In this document: positions 52,790 through 62,127 of the stretch, in pieces | How positions within the stretch are numbered: position 1 is the stretch's first letter | How the letters are laid out: each line of letters opens with the position of its first letter | Assembly: GCF_019204045.1 (NCBI RefSeq) | Contig: NZ_JAGSPC010000004.1 | Span: 44,044 to 108,043 of the forward strand | From: Erythrobacter crassostreae | GTDB lineage: Bacteria; Pseudomonadota; Alphaproteobacteria; Sphingomonadales; Sphingomonadaceae | DNA: 64,000 bases | Direction of reading: 5' to 3' | Position numbers and translations under genes: made by a program | Notes under the pieces: model-generated | What the model saw: only the letters and a program-made list of their open reading frames with translations | What the model was told of the DNA's origin: nothing | Databases searched by the model: none

Positions 52790-54310
52790 TCAAACAGCAA
52801 TCGGCGAACGGCAGTACCGGTTCAGGAACTCGGCGTGTTCGGGCATCTCCGCCACGGCATCCTGCATCGCTTGCGAGATTGCCTGCATGCGCTCGGCGAC
52901 GGGCACCTGCTGACGCATTTCAGTTATCGCTGGAGCGCGTTCAGGTACAATGTCTTGGCCTAGGTAAACTGCGATCCAGCTGGGATTGGCGAACAGTTCG
53001 CGCTCATCTGCAACCAGCATTCCGGAAGCGCGAAAATGGTCGATTTTGTATTGCAGGCTGTCGGGAATCTCCATTGAAGAGCAATACCTCCACAGCTCTG
53101 CATCATCCCTGGCCGTCGCTTTGTAATGCAGAATCAGAAAGTCCCGGATACGCTCGTATTCGGTGGCAGTCTGATTGTTGTACTCACGGGCCAGCAGAGG
53201 CGACATATCACGACCCGGCATCAGAGCGATCAGGCGCAAGATACCATATTGAATCAGATGGAGGCTGGTCGACTCAAGTGGCTCCATAAAGCCAGCAGAG
53301 AGCCCAATCGCCACGCAATTTTTGTCCCAGAACTTACGCCGACGTCCCGTTGAGAAACGCAGCGTACGAGGCTCAGCCAGCGCTTCTCCATCCAGCGATG
53401 ACATGAGCGTTTCGGTCGCCTCATCTTCGCTGATATACTCGCTGCAGTGGACATAGCCATTGCCTGTCCGGTGCTGGAGCGGGATGCGCCACTGCCAGCC
53501 AGCTTCTTTGGCCGTTGAGCGCGTATAGGGCGTGATCGTGTCCTGCTTGGCGCACGGAACAGCAACCGCGCGATCACACGGCAACCAATGCTGCCAATTC
53601 TCGTATCCTGCTTCGAGTGCGCCTTCGATCAGAAGCCCGCGAAAACCGCTGCAATCGATGAAGAATTCTGCCGCGACCTCCGCTCCGCTGTCCAGCACTA
53701 CGCTTTCAATAAAGCCGTCCTCGTTGTTGCGATTTACGTCGCAAACGCGCCCTTCAATCCGTTTAACGCCGCGCGTTTCGGCGAACTTGCGAAGGTAGGC
53801 CGCGTAGAGGCCTGCATCGAAGTGATAGGCATAGTCGAAGGTCGATTGGATCTTTCGGCGATCCGCCTGCGGGTGTGTGAACTTTCCAGCTTTCGCCATG
53901 GCCCAGCACATTGAGAAATCATCGATCAGTCCGTCGATACTGCCAGCCAAACTCTCCCGCATCCAATAGTGGTAGAACGGGACCTTATCGAATTCGGCCC
54001 CGTACTGGCCGAATGGGTGGAAATAGCTGTGTCCTTTACGTGCCCAATCCACAAACTCGATGCCAAGTTTGTAGGAGCCGGAGGTCTCCTTGACGAAGGT
54101 CGCTTCATCGATACCCAACCGTTGGTTGAAATTGCGGATCGGCGGAATGGTCGCCTCGCCGACGCCGACAGTGCCGATTGCCTCGGATTCGATCAAAGTG
54201 ATCTTACAGTTCGGCCCCAGTGTATCAGAAAGCGCAGCGGCCGTCATCCAGCCTGCGCTGCCGCCGCCGACAATGGCGATCTGCCGCAATGGACCGGGCG
54301 GTGCTGTCAT
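52790..54310 (-). CDS. Tryptophan halogenase-like flavoprotein 5
   Basis: 506 residues from the ATG at 54308-54310, one base after the LacI stop; a GTG at 54331 would add seven residues. QIAIVGGGSAGWMTAAALSD (Ser in place of Thr in the FAD loop), VGVGEATIPPIRNFNQRLGI, GSYKLGIEFVDWARKG, WQWRIPLQHRTGNGYVHCSE and SAGFMEPLESTSLHLIQYGI keep the core. Last gene of the minus-strand operon GH13, GH13, LacI, halogenase, thus under maltodextrin-type control. Confidence 0.9.
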   Translation of the reverse strand: MTAPPGPLRQIAIVGGGSAGWMTAAALSDTLGPNCKITLIESEAIGTVGVGEATIPPIRNFNQRLGIDEATFVKETSGSYKLGIEFVDWARKGHSYFHPFGQYGAEFDKVPFYHYWMRESLAGSIDGLIDDFSMCWAMAKAGKFTHPQADRRKIQSTFDYAYHFDAGLYAAYLRKFAETRGVKRIEGRVCDVNRNNEDGFIESVVLDSGAEVAAEFFIDCSGFRGLLIEGALEAGYENWQHWLPCDRAVAVPCAKQDTITPYTRSTAKEAGWQWRIPLQHRTGNGYVHCSEYISEDEATETLMSSLDGEALAEPRTLRFSTGRRRKFWDKNCVAIGLSAGFMEPLESTSLHLIQYGILRLIALMPGRDMSPLLAREYNNQTATEYERIRDFLILHYKATARDDAELWRYCSSMEIPDSLQYKIDHFRASGMLVADERELFANPSWIAVYLGQDIVPERAPAITEMRQQVPVAERMQAISQAMQDAVAEMPEHAEFLNRYCRSPIAV

Positions 54311-54311
54311 G

Positions 54312-55340
54312 TCACCCGCCGCAACTGTCACGAATAAGCAGGCTAGTCTCCAAACGCTGCGACGTCGCTTTGCCGCCTTTAGTGTCGATCAGCTTGGATA
54401 CCAACATACGCCCGGCAAGGTTTGTGTCCTGATCGATAGTAGTGAGGCGAGGAGTGACCAAGCGAGCGGCCGGAATGTTGTCATAGCCGACCACTGAAAT
54501 ATCATCGGGCACTGATCGTCCGCTAAGCGTCAATGCGCGAATGGCGCCGATTGCGATCAGATCGCTAGCAGCAAAGATGCCGTCAAATTCGATCCCTCGA
54601 TTGATTGCCGAACGTGCAGCAACTTCACCGGAATGCACATCGAAATGGGCTGGGACAACCAGATCGTTGACCAGCTCGATGTCCGCTTCGCGCAAGGCCT
54701 GACGGTACCCGCGGAAACGCTGTTCAGCTTCAGGTGCCTCGGTATCGCCAAGGAACAGCACGCGTTTGCGCCCGAGGCGGAGCAAGTGAGAGGTCGCGCG
54801 TCTGCCGCCGGCGACGTTGTCTGATCCGATGGTGCAGTACTGCGCGTCCGGGAATTCTGCGCCCCAGACCACAAAACGATCATCACGGTCGGCGAGCGCG
54901 TTAAACCCGTCGTGCAGCGAGCTTTGACCGATAAAGATCATTCCAGTCGCGCGGCTGGTAGTCATCGCAAACTCAAGATCTTCCGCCGAGCTTGGGGCGA
55001 CATGGCTGATAACAAGATCGGCGTTCCGCTCACGCGCAGCCTCGGCGATCCCGGCCAGCAATTCCAGAAAGAATGGATCGGCCACACGGGTTTCGCGCGC
55101 TTGCGGGGCAGGGACGATAACCGCAATCGTCGCTTCCGCGCCAACCGGACCATTGGGCATATGACTGCGAAAATCGTAATCATGCGCGCGCGCAATCTTC
55201 CAGATATCCTGCTTGGTCCGGCGTTTTACAGCCGGGCTGTCATTGAGCGCGCGTGAGACTGTCGAAATCGACACGCCTGCCTCGCGGGCAATGTCCTCTA
55301 ATCGCGCATTCTTTTTTGCTTTTGCATCGGCTTCCTGCAT
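54312..55340 (-). CDS. LacI-family regulator of the alpha-glucan cluster
   Basis: 342 residues from the ATG at 55338-55340 (AGGGGAAC upstream), starting 16 bases after the GH13 stop. Helix-turn-helix RLEDIAREAGVSISTVSRAL then NDSPAVKRRTKQDIWKIARA. Ligand domain: ATIAVIVPAPQARETRVADP, TSHLLRLGRKRVLFLGDTEA, FDGIFAASDLIAIGAIRALT and PDDISVVGYDNIPAARLVTP. In related bacteria LacI regulators of this position respond to maltose-type sugars. The TGCAAA-N2-TTTGCA-like palindromes at 58870, 59004, 63849 and 63923 are its probable sites. It is inside the operon it would control. Confidence 0.9.
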   Translation of the reverse strand: MQEADAKAKKNARLEDIAREAGVSISTVSRALNDSPAVKRRTKQDIWKIARAHDYDFRSHMPNGPVGAEATIAVIVPAPQARETRVADPFFLELLAGIAEAARERNADLVISHVAPSSAEDLEFAMTTSRATGMIFIGQSSLHDGFNALADRDDRFVVWGAEFPDAQYCTIGSDNVAGGRRATSHLLRLGRKRVLFLGDTEAPEAEQRFRGYRQALREADIELVNDLVVPAHFDVHSGEVAARSAINRGIEFDGIFAASDLIAIGAIRALTLSGRSVPDDISVVGYDNIPAARLVTPRLTTIDQDTNLAGRMLVSKLIDTKGGKATSQRLETSLLIRDSCGG

Positions 55341-55356
55341 TTGGTCAGCCGTTCCC

Positions 55357-57003
55357 CTAGTTCGCCCAGTAGCCCGATCGTGCTTCGATCCGGCCCGGGA
55401 TGGCTCCTGTGGCATTCGCTCTGTTCTGATCGGCGATCATTCTGCCCGATTGAAAACGGGCTGGCGGCGACCAATCGACAGGGTTCGTATCGAGATTGAA
55501 GGCGCACAAGATTTCGCCTTCATCCGATGTTCGTACGAATGCGACGATGCCATCGGGGGTGTCAAGCAATTGGCTATCACCAGTCACCAGAGCTGAAAGC
55601 GAATTGCGCAATGTCAGCAGGCTGCGTGTGTAGCTGACCATGGAGCTTGCGTCGGCTATCTGGCGGTCAATCGCCCTGTCTTTATGCGCCTCATCCAGCT
55701 TCAGCCAGGTTCGGTTTGCCTGAGAAAACCCAGCTTGCGGCGCTTTTGCAGCCCACGGCATCGGCGTACGCGCACCGTCCCGGCCCAAAGTGTGCGGCCA
55801 ATTCGTGATCGCTTCGGGATCTTGCAGGTCCTCAAACGGAACATGTCCTTGAGGCAGGCCCAATTCTTCGCCTTGGTAGATGATCGGATTGCCGCGCAAT
55901 GAAAGTAGCAGCAGCATGTTGAGGCGCGAGATTTGATCGAGATTGGCTCCGTCTGACCACCGGGTGACCGCGCGCGGCGCATCGTGGTTTGAAAAGGCCC
56001 ATGATGGCCAGCCTTCGCCCGCTGCCCCGTCCCAGTTGGATAGGCTTTGCTTGACCAGTTCGGCTGTAAGGTCAGGCGCGTAAAGAAAATCAAAGTTGTA
56101 CGCGGAATCAAGCCGTTTCCCATTTTCGGTGAAAGCCTTCATTTCGGCAAGAGGATCAGGCCCGCCGACTTCGGCGACGGTAAAGCGGCCGGGATATTCA
56201 TCTATTGTGCCGCGAATACGCTCAAGAAACGCCGGAATGTCTTCATGCGATTGATTGAATTGCTTGATCTGCATGTCGAACGGCCGCGTTACCTGATCCA
56301 TGGGCAGGCCCGATGGCGGGTTATCGCGCATCTCTGGATCGTGCATCGAGAAATTCAGTGCATCGAGGCGGAAACCGTCAACGCCGCGATCCAGCCAGAA
56401 GCGGGCCGCATCAAGCAAGGCGTCCTGTACATCACGATTATGGACGTTCAGATCAGGCTGGCAGGTCAGGAAATTGTGCAGATAATATTGACGGCGAGGG
56501 CCGTCCCACTGCCATGCAGAGCCGCCGAATACTGATTGCCAATTGGACGGGGGCGAACCATCCGGCTTTGGATCGGCCCAGACATACCAATCCGCTTTCG
56601 CATTGGTGCGATCGCGGCGGCTTTCCTGAAACCACGCGTGATGATCGGATGTGTGCGAGTAAACCTGATCGATGATAACTTTAATCCCGAGATCATGCGC
56701 CTTTGCGATGATCGCGTCGAAATCGTCAAAGTCGCCAAAGCTCGGATCAATCCCGCAGTAGTCCGCGACATCGTAGCCGAAGTCGCGCATCGGAGAGGTG
56801 AAGAACGGCGAAATCCAGATGCCATCGCAGCCAAGCGATGCGATATAGTCGAGCCCTTCGACAACGCCGCGCAGATCGCCGATCCCGTCACTGTTCGTGT
56901 CGCGAAAGCTGCGTGGATAGATCTGATAGATTACGGCACCGCGCCACCACTCGTCGCTAGTAGACGCCATTGACGGCTTGGCCATTGATAAAGTCTCGTT
57001 CAT
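55357..57003 (-). CDS. GH13 alpha-glucosidase, cytoplasmic
   Basis: 548 residues from the ATG at 57001-57003, overlapping the amylase stop (ATGA). No signal peptide. (beta/alpha)8 barrel start WWRGAVIYQIYPRSFRDTNS DG, then GCDGIWISPFFTSPMRDFGY. Catalytic residues: nucleophile D214 in DGFRLDALNF, acid/base E278 in FTVAEVGG and D341 in FSNHDAPR. QVYSHTSDHHAWFQESR is the oligo-1,6/alpha-glucosidase type of region I. Fits the alpha-glucosidases of Proteobacteria that split maltose and short maltodextrins after import. Specificity for alpha-1,4 versus 1,6 bonds is not fixed by what I can see. Confidence 0.9.
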   Translation of the reverse strand: MNETLSMAKPSMASTSDEWWRGAVIYQIYPRSFRDTNSDGIGDLRGVVEGLDYIASLGCDGIWISPFFTSPMRDFGYDVADYCGIDPSFGDFDDFDAIIAKAHDLGIKVIIDQVYSHTSDHHAWFQESRRDRTNAKADWYVWADPKPDGSPPSNWQSVFGGSAWQWDGPRRQYYLHNFLTCQPDLNVHNRDVQDALLDAARFWLDRGVDGFRLDALNFSMHDPEMRDNPPSGLPMDQVTRPFDMQIKQFNQSHEDIPAFLERIRGTIDEYPGRFTVAEVGGPDPLAEMKAFTENGKRLDSAYNFDFLYAPDLTAELVKQSLSNWDGAAGEGWPSWAFSNHDAPRAVTRWSDGANLDQISRLNMLLLLSLRGNPIIYQGEELGLPQGHVPFEDLQDPEAITNWPHTLGRDGARTPMPWAAKAPQAGFSQANRTWLKLDEAHKDRAIDRQIADASSMVSYTRSLLTLRNSLSALVTGDSQLLDTPDGIVAFVRTSDEGEILCAFNLDTNPVDWSPPARFQSGRMIADQNRANATGAIPGRIEARSGYWAN

Positions 57004-58835
57004 TTTGCGGTCTCTGACACGCGGGCTACACACCAGCCGAATGCAGGAAGCTGCAAGTTGATTGCACCCGGAGCTGTCACTTCGGGAGGGCAATCGCCCG
57101 ACAGTCTCTCGATCTGGCGAGCATCATATCCGATTACAGACGTTGCACTGATCGGCTCTACAGAAGAATTGAATGCCAACAGATACTCCGCACCCGTTTC
57201 AGGATCAAAGCGTGAGAAACTGACCAGACCGGGGCCGGCGTCGTTATACGTTCTCGCCACTTGCTTGCCACTGCGCAAAGCAGCGTGCTTTGACCTGATT
57301 GCAGAGAATTCACCGATCAGCTTATAGATCGGATGCTCAACATCGAAGTTTGCTGTCGCTGTCGTTGCATCTGTCCCGATCAGATCATTGTCGTTGTAAC
57401 TGTCAGTCAGGCTAGGGAACATATCCTCCCGCGCGGCCTGATCGTTGCCATCACCGACAAATCCTTGCTCACTGCCTGAATAAATGACCGGCGATCCGCG
57501 CAGTGTCATTAGCATGGCGTGAGCCAGATTTGTGCGGGCCAGCAATTCGTCTTGCGAAATGCCAGGATTGTCGGCCTTCACGAGTGTTGTGAAGCGGCCC
57601 ATGTCGTGATTTCCGAGGAAAGTCGGCATTGTGCGGGCTGCCTCTTCGCCGCCTTCGTAATTCACATCACCTGCAAACATATCGACGAGGACAGCGGGCG
57701 ATTGATTGTTGCCTACGACATCGCGAACCGCCGCCTGAAAGGCAAAGTCGAGAATGGCGGGAAAGCCGTCTCTGCGGGTGAACTGGGCAAGGAAGCCGCT
57801 GTTCGGACTGTCGGAATAAACCTCTCCGAAAATATGGAAGTTCGGAATCCCCTCTGACTTCGCTGTCTCCAGCATGGCAGGAACGAAGGCCTGCCAGAAT
57901 TCAGGGTTCACATGTTTGGCTGTGTCAATCCGAAAGCCGTCAATGCCGAAACGGGTGATCCAGCTGGCGTAGATGTCGATCATGCCATCAACGACGCGCG
58001 GATGCTCCGTATAGAGATCGTCCAGCCCTGCGAAATCACCGTAACGGCTGCTTTCGCCGCTAAAAGTGGTGCTGCCGCGATTGTGGTAAAACGCTGGATC
58101 GTTGAGCCATGCAGGGACCTTAATGCCCTTCTCTGCGTCGGGGACGGTTGGGGTGTATGCGTAGTCAGGCGAAGTGAGTTTTGCGAAGTTTTCTGCCGTC
58201 AGCAGATCATCGCCCATAAAGCCTTCATTGATTGCGGCTCCATCCGATGCGCGGCGGGAATAGGGATAGTCTGAAAGGCTTCGGTACGCGTAGTCAAACT
58301 GTCCGCCTTCCTCGTAACCGATCACGTCAGCTGTGTGGTTGGTGATGATGTCCATATAGACCTTCATCCCGCGGAGGTGCGCGGCTTCGACGAAGGCTTT
58401 GAATTCGTCATTTGTGCCAAAATGCGGATCAATGCTGGTGAAGTCCGTCACCCAGTATCCGTGGTATCCAGCGCTTTCATTGCCTTCGGGCCCTTGAACC
58501 GGCTTGTTCTTGAAAATTGGTGCGAACCAGATCGCGGTTACGCCCATACCTTCGATGTAATCGAGTTTGGCGGTTAGCCCTTTGAGGTCGCCGCCATGAT
58601 AAAACCCTTTGTGTGTAGGGTCATATCCGTGTGTTAGGCGATCACCATCGATACCGCCGCGATCATTTGCTGCATCGCCGTTTTCAAATCTGTCAGGGAG
58701 CACGAAATAGACCACTTCGTCTTCGGGTGGCCGCTCGCGCATTTGCGTTACGTCTTCGGGTGCCTCACGCATGGCCCAGGCCGCGCTGCTTACGCCGCAC
58801 GCCGCCATCAGACACAAAGCCAAGATTCGTTTCAT
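57000..58835 (-). CDS. GH13 alpha-amylase, exported
   Basis: 611 residues if read from the second ATG (58833-58835), which has GGAGGGG at the right distance; the ATG six bases earlier is too close to it. Signal peptide MKRILALCLMAACGVSSAAW. Barrel: VVYFVLPDRFENGDAANDRG, GYHGYWVTDFTSIDPHFGTN and MDIITNHTAD. Catalytic set D304 (GFRIDTAKHVN), E338 (FHIFGEVYSD) and D411 (FLGNHDMGRF). Secreted or periplasmic liquefaction of starch or glycogen oligomers. First gene of a four-gene minus-strand operon; the LacI-type palindrome at 58870 is 35 bases upstream of its start. Confidence 0.9.
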   Translation of the reverse strand: MKRILALCLMAACGVSSAAWAMREAPEDVTQMRERPPEDEVVYFVLPDRFENGDAANDRGGIDGDRLTHGYDPTHKGFYHGGDLKGLTAKLDYIEGMGVTAIWFAPIFKNKPVQGPEGNESAGYHGYWVTDFTSIDPHFGTNDEFKAFVEAAHLRGMKVYMDIITNHTADVIGYEEGGQFDYAYRSLSDYPYSRRASDGAAINEGFMGDDLLTAENFAKLTSPDYAYTPTVPDAEKGIKVPAWLNDPAFYHNRGSTTFSGESSRYGDFAGLDDLYTEHPRVVDGMIDIYASWITRFGIDGFRIDTAKHVNPEFWQAFVPAMLETAKSEGIPNFHIFGEVYSDSPNSGFLAQFTRRDGFPAILDFAFQAAVRDVVGNNQSPAVLVDMFAGDVNYEGGEEAARTMPTFLGNHDMGRFTTLVKADNPGISQDELLARTNLAHAMLMTLRGSPVIYSGSEQGFVGDGNDQAAREDMFPSLTDSYNDNDLIGTDATTATANFDVEHPIYKLIGEFSAIRSKHAALRSGKQVARTYNDAGPGLVSFSRFDPETGAEYLLAFNSSVEPISATSVIGYDARQIERLSGDCPPEVTAPGAINLQLPAFGWCVARVSETAK

Positions 58836-59143
58836 TCTCATCCCCTCCAGCTAATTAGATGCCACCAAATGCAAAGTTTTGCAATTCTTTGTATTCGTAT
58901 TCTCTTTGGAGAATTCAGGGAATAAAGTTGTTATTTTATATGGGGATGACGATGGGTAGCGCTGTTCTCATAAAACCGAACACGTCGAAAATGCGAAGTT
59001 TCTTGCATATTTTTGCAGGAAAGGCAGACTGTGCCACGCAAAAAGCACTAAAGTGTGCGAGCGATATATCGCAAGGGATATGCGAACAGAGGCTTCTTGT
59101 CACGCGATGGCGCGTTTGAGGTTTCGGGGTGAGAGGGATCAGA
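58836..59143. promoter_or_regulatory. Divergent control region with two LacI-type palindromes
   Basis: 308 gene-free bases. TGCAAAGTTTTGCA at 58870-58883 is near the amylase start, and TGCATATTTTTGCA at 59004-59017 lies on the transporter side. Both share the TGCA-N6-TGCA frame. The stretch between (58890-59000) is AT-rich and holds no recognisable gene. Confidence 0.65.
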
Positions 59144-60745
59144 ATGAACACCGAAAATGGCAGCATGGCCGGGCGAAAGCCTGCAATGAATCCGGCGCAA
59201 ATCTGGAATATGAGTTTCGGATTTCTGGGAATCCAGATCGGTTTTGAACTGCAAAACGGCAATGTCAGCCGGATTTTCCAAACGCTCGGTGCAGAGGTAA
59301 ACGAACTGGCAATCCTTTGGATCGCCGCGCCTATGACTGGTTTGATCGTTCAGCCGATTATTGGCCATATGTCGGACAACACATGGGGCAAATTTGGCCG
59401 CCGCCGACCGTATTTCCTCATCGGCGCGATCCTCGCCAGCCTTGCTTTGTTCATCATGCCGAACTCGCCTAGCCTGTGGGTTGCGGCTGGCATGCTGTGG
59501 ATCATGGACGCCTCCCTCAACATCACAATGGAGCCGTTCCGCGCCTTTGTTGGCGACAATTTACCCGATCGGCAGCGAACGCGCGGCTATGCGATGCAGA
59601 GTTTCTTCATCGGGATTGGCGCAGTTATCGCAGGCGCCCTTCCTTGGATGATGACCAACTGGATGGGTCTCTCAAATACCGCTGCAGCTGGAGAGATCCC
59701 GGAAACAGTGCAATGGGCCTTTTACATCGGCGGCGCTGCGCTGCTGCTCGCTGTGCTTTGGACTGTGCTTAAAACCAAGGAATACAGCCCTGATCAAATC
59801 GCAGCCTTCGAAAAGGCCCGGCATGAGGCGCTTGGCCTTGCTGATGCTGCGGCGAACACGGTTAGGCGAGGGGCATCGCAATTCTTCACAGGAGGCATGA
59901 TCTGGATTGTGATCGGCGCGCTGTTCGCGGGCTTTGTGATGCATGCGCGCGGCGAGCCGCGTCCGGACTGGCTGGGCTCGATTGAGGTCGGCAAAGAACT
60001 CTATATTCTCGCTGGATTGATCGCCGCATTTGGCGCAATCCAGATTTTCGCAGGAATGCTCCGTAACTCGGGCAAAGACGACAACGGATTTATGGAAGTC
60101 GTCAACGACCTGTTCGCCATGCCGACCACGATGCGGCAACTGGCCGTCGTCCAGTTTTTCAGCTGGTTCGCGATGTTCGCGCTATGGATCTACGGCACGC
60201 CTGCTGTCACCGATTATCACTTTGCTTCGCCCGACCCGACTTCGCAGGGTTATCAGGATGGCGCTGATTGGTGGAGCCTCATGGGGTCAGTGCGCAACGG
60301 CCTTGCCGCTGCCGCCGCGCTCGCTTTCGTTGTGGTCGCTGCCAAGATCGACCGCCGCCGTCTGCATTGCTTCAACTTGACAGTCGGCGCTCTCGGTTTC
60401 GGTGCGATGATGCTGTTTACTGATCCGGCACTTTTGTGGGTGTCTCAGCTTGGCCTCGGCATTGCTTGGGCTTCGATTGTTTCATTGCCATACGCGATGC
60501 TTGCTGGATCGGTGCCTGCGAAGAAAATGGGCATCTATATGGGCATTTTTAATGTCTTCATCGTGGTGCCTCAGTTGATCGCAGCGACACTGCTCGGCTT
60601 CCTCATCACAGCGTTCTTTGGCGGCGAGCCAATTTACGCGATGGCGATTGGTGGGGTCTCGTTTCTGCTCGCTGCAATTGCGACCCTGTTTGTGACGGAT
60701 CAGGCTAGTGCTGCGCCGGCCGCTGCGATGGCGGAGGCGGCGTGA
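59144..60745 (+). CDS. SLC45-like MFS transporter, probable maltose/maltodextrin importer
   Basis: 533 residues from the ATG at 59144, with GAGAGGGA upstream; 12 membrane segments. The loop-2 sequence HMSDNTWGKFGRRRPYFLIG and IMDASLNITMEPFRAFVGDN are signatures of the SLC45/sucrose-maltose symporter group. Long cytosolic loops follow helix 6. ASIVSLPYAMLAGSVPAKKM in helix 10/11 is also typical. It would carry maltose-type sugars to the cytoplasmic alpha-glucosidase. Its stop overlaps the start of the GH13 lipoprotein as TGATG. Confidence 0.87.
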   Translation: MNTENGSMAGRKPAMNPAQIWNMSFGFLGIQIGFELQNGNVSRIFQTLGAEVNELAILWIAAPMTGLIVQPIIGHMSDNTWGKFGRRRPYFLIGAILASLALFIMPNSPSLWVAAGMLWIMDASLNITMEPFRAFVGDNLPDRQRTRGYAMQSFFIGIGAVIAGALPWMMTNWMGLSNTAAAGEIPETVQWAFYIGGAALLLAVLWTVLKTKEYSPDQIAAFEKARHEALGLADAAANTVRRGASQFFTGGMIWIVIGALFAGFVMHARGEPRPDWLGSIEVGKELYILAGLIAAFGAIQIFAGMLRNSGKDDNGFMEVVNDLFAMPTTMRQLAVVQFFSWFAMFALWIYGTPAVTDYHFASPDPTSQGYQDGADWWSLMGSVRNGLAAAAALAFVVVAAKIDRRRLHCFNLTVGALGFGAMMLFTDPALLWVSQLGLGIAWASIVSLPYAMLAGSVPAKKMGIYMGIFNVFIVVPQLIAATLLGFLITAFFGGEPIYAMAIGGVSFLLAAIATLFVTDQASAAPAAAMAEAA

Positions 60746-62124
60746 TGCGGGCTCTATCTTCGGCAATCGTTCTGGCTGCAGGCCTGGCGCTATCGGGATG
60801 CGATGCAGCTCCGTCACCGACCAGCTATGAGCCGCAAAGCTACGTAGAATTCGAGAACGCAGAGTGGACCCGCGACGCGGTGATTTATCAGATAAACACG
60901 CGGCAATTTACCTCCGAGGGGACGTTTGCCGCCGCTCAGGAGCAGCTCCCCAGGCTGGCGGAGATGGGCATTGATGTCGTCTGGTTGATGCCAATCCATC
61001 CGATCGGTGAGGAGAATCGCAAAGGCTCTATGGGTAGCCCATACTCCGTGCTCGACTATCGCGCGATCAATCCTGATCTGGGCACAGAAGAGGAATTTCG
61101 CGCTTTCGTGGATGCGGCTCATGCGCTTGATATCAAAGTCATTCTTGATTGGGTGGCCAACCATTCAGCGTGGGATAGCCCGCTCGTGAGCGCGCATCCA
61201 GAATGGTACACAAAGACACCAGAAGGCGACATAATGCCGCCTGAGGGGACAGATTGGTCGGACGTTGTCGACTTTGATTACTCGAACGCGGACCTGCGCG
61301 AATACATGACCGGCAGTCTCACCTATTGGGTGCGTGAATTTGATGTCGATGGATACCGCGCCGACGTCGCCGGATATGTCCCGACCGATTTCTGGGAAAC
61401 CGCGCGGGGCGAACTTGATGCGATCAAGCCGGTCTTCATGCTTGCCGAATGGGAGACCCGCGATCTGCACCGCAAGGCTTTCGATGCGACTTATGCCTGG
61501 GGCTGGAAAGAGGCGATGCAAGAGCTTGTCGCGGATGGCAGCGGGGCAGGGGCCATGCGTGGGTATTATTCCGGCCAAAGCGTCTCGTGGCCTCGGGCTG
61601 CGTACCGGATGGCCTATACCGACAATCACGATCAGAATTCGTGGGATGGTGTTGCGTCGGAGATTTACGGCCCTGCTTATGAGTCCGCGATTGCATTAAG
61701 CTTTGTCGGCCCCGGCATGCCGCTGATCTATAATGGTCAGGAGGCTGACCTCGATAAGCAGCTCGCCTTTTTCGAGAAGGATGAAATTGAGTGGAAGACG
61801 GGCCAGTATGATGGCCTCTTCCGCCAGTTCGTTGCTCTGAAGACCGAGGAGCAAGCGCTTTGGAATGGCCGCTATGGTGCACCAATGGTCGATGTGCCCA
61901 ACAGCGCGAGCGACGATGTGCTTAGCTTCATTCGCGGCGATGCAGGAGGCCGCGTGTTCGCGATTTTCAATCTGTCACCGCGCGCTCAAGAAGTGTCATT
62001 CGACCTCGCGCGCCATCATGGGGCTTACCAAAACGCGTTGTCGGGCGAAGCGGCGCAGTTCGCCGGTGATGAAACTGTTGAGCTTGCCCCTTGGGGGTAC
62101 CGCGTCTTTCGCGAGAAGGATTGA
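60745..62124 (+). CDS. GH13 alpha-amylase-type lipoprotein
   Basis: 459 residues from the ATG at 60745 (TGATG overlap). MRALSSAIVLAAGLALSGCD is a lipoprotein signal with lipobox LSGC, so membrane-anchored and probably periplasmic or surface-exposed. Compact GH13: AVIYQINTRQFTSEGTFAAA, DVVWLMPIHPIGEENRKGSM, ILDWVANHSAWD. Catalytic D207 (DGYRADVAGYV), E235 (MLAEWETRD) and D296 (YTDNHDQNSW). Similar short amylase lipoproteins act on maltodextrins brought through the outer membrane. Shorter than the other two GH13 enzymes and not a close copy of either. Confidence 0.9.
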   Translation: MRALSSAIVLAAGLALSGCDAAPSPTSYEPQSYVEFENAEWTRDAVIYQINTRQFTSEGTFAAAQEQLPRLAEMGIDVVWLMPIHPIGEENRKGSMGSPYSVLDYRAINPDLGTEEEFRAFVDAAHALDIKVILDWVANHSAWDSPLVSAHPEWYTKTPEGDIMPPEGTDWSDVVDFDYSNADLREYMTGSLTYWVREFDVDGYRADVAGYVPTDFWETARGELDAIKPVFMLAEWETRDLHRKAFDATYAWGWKEAMQELVADGSGAGAMRGYYSGQSVSWPRAAYRMAYTDNHDQNSWDGVASEIYGPAYESAIALSFVGPGMPLIYNGQEADLDKQLAFFEKDEIEWKTGQYDGLFRQFVALKTEEQALWNGRYGAPMVDVPNSASDDVLSFIRGDAGGRVFAIFNLSPRAQEVSFDLARHHGAYQNALSGEAAQFAGDETVELAPWGYRVFREKD

Positions 62125-62127
62125 CGG

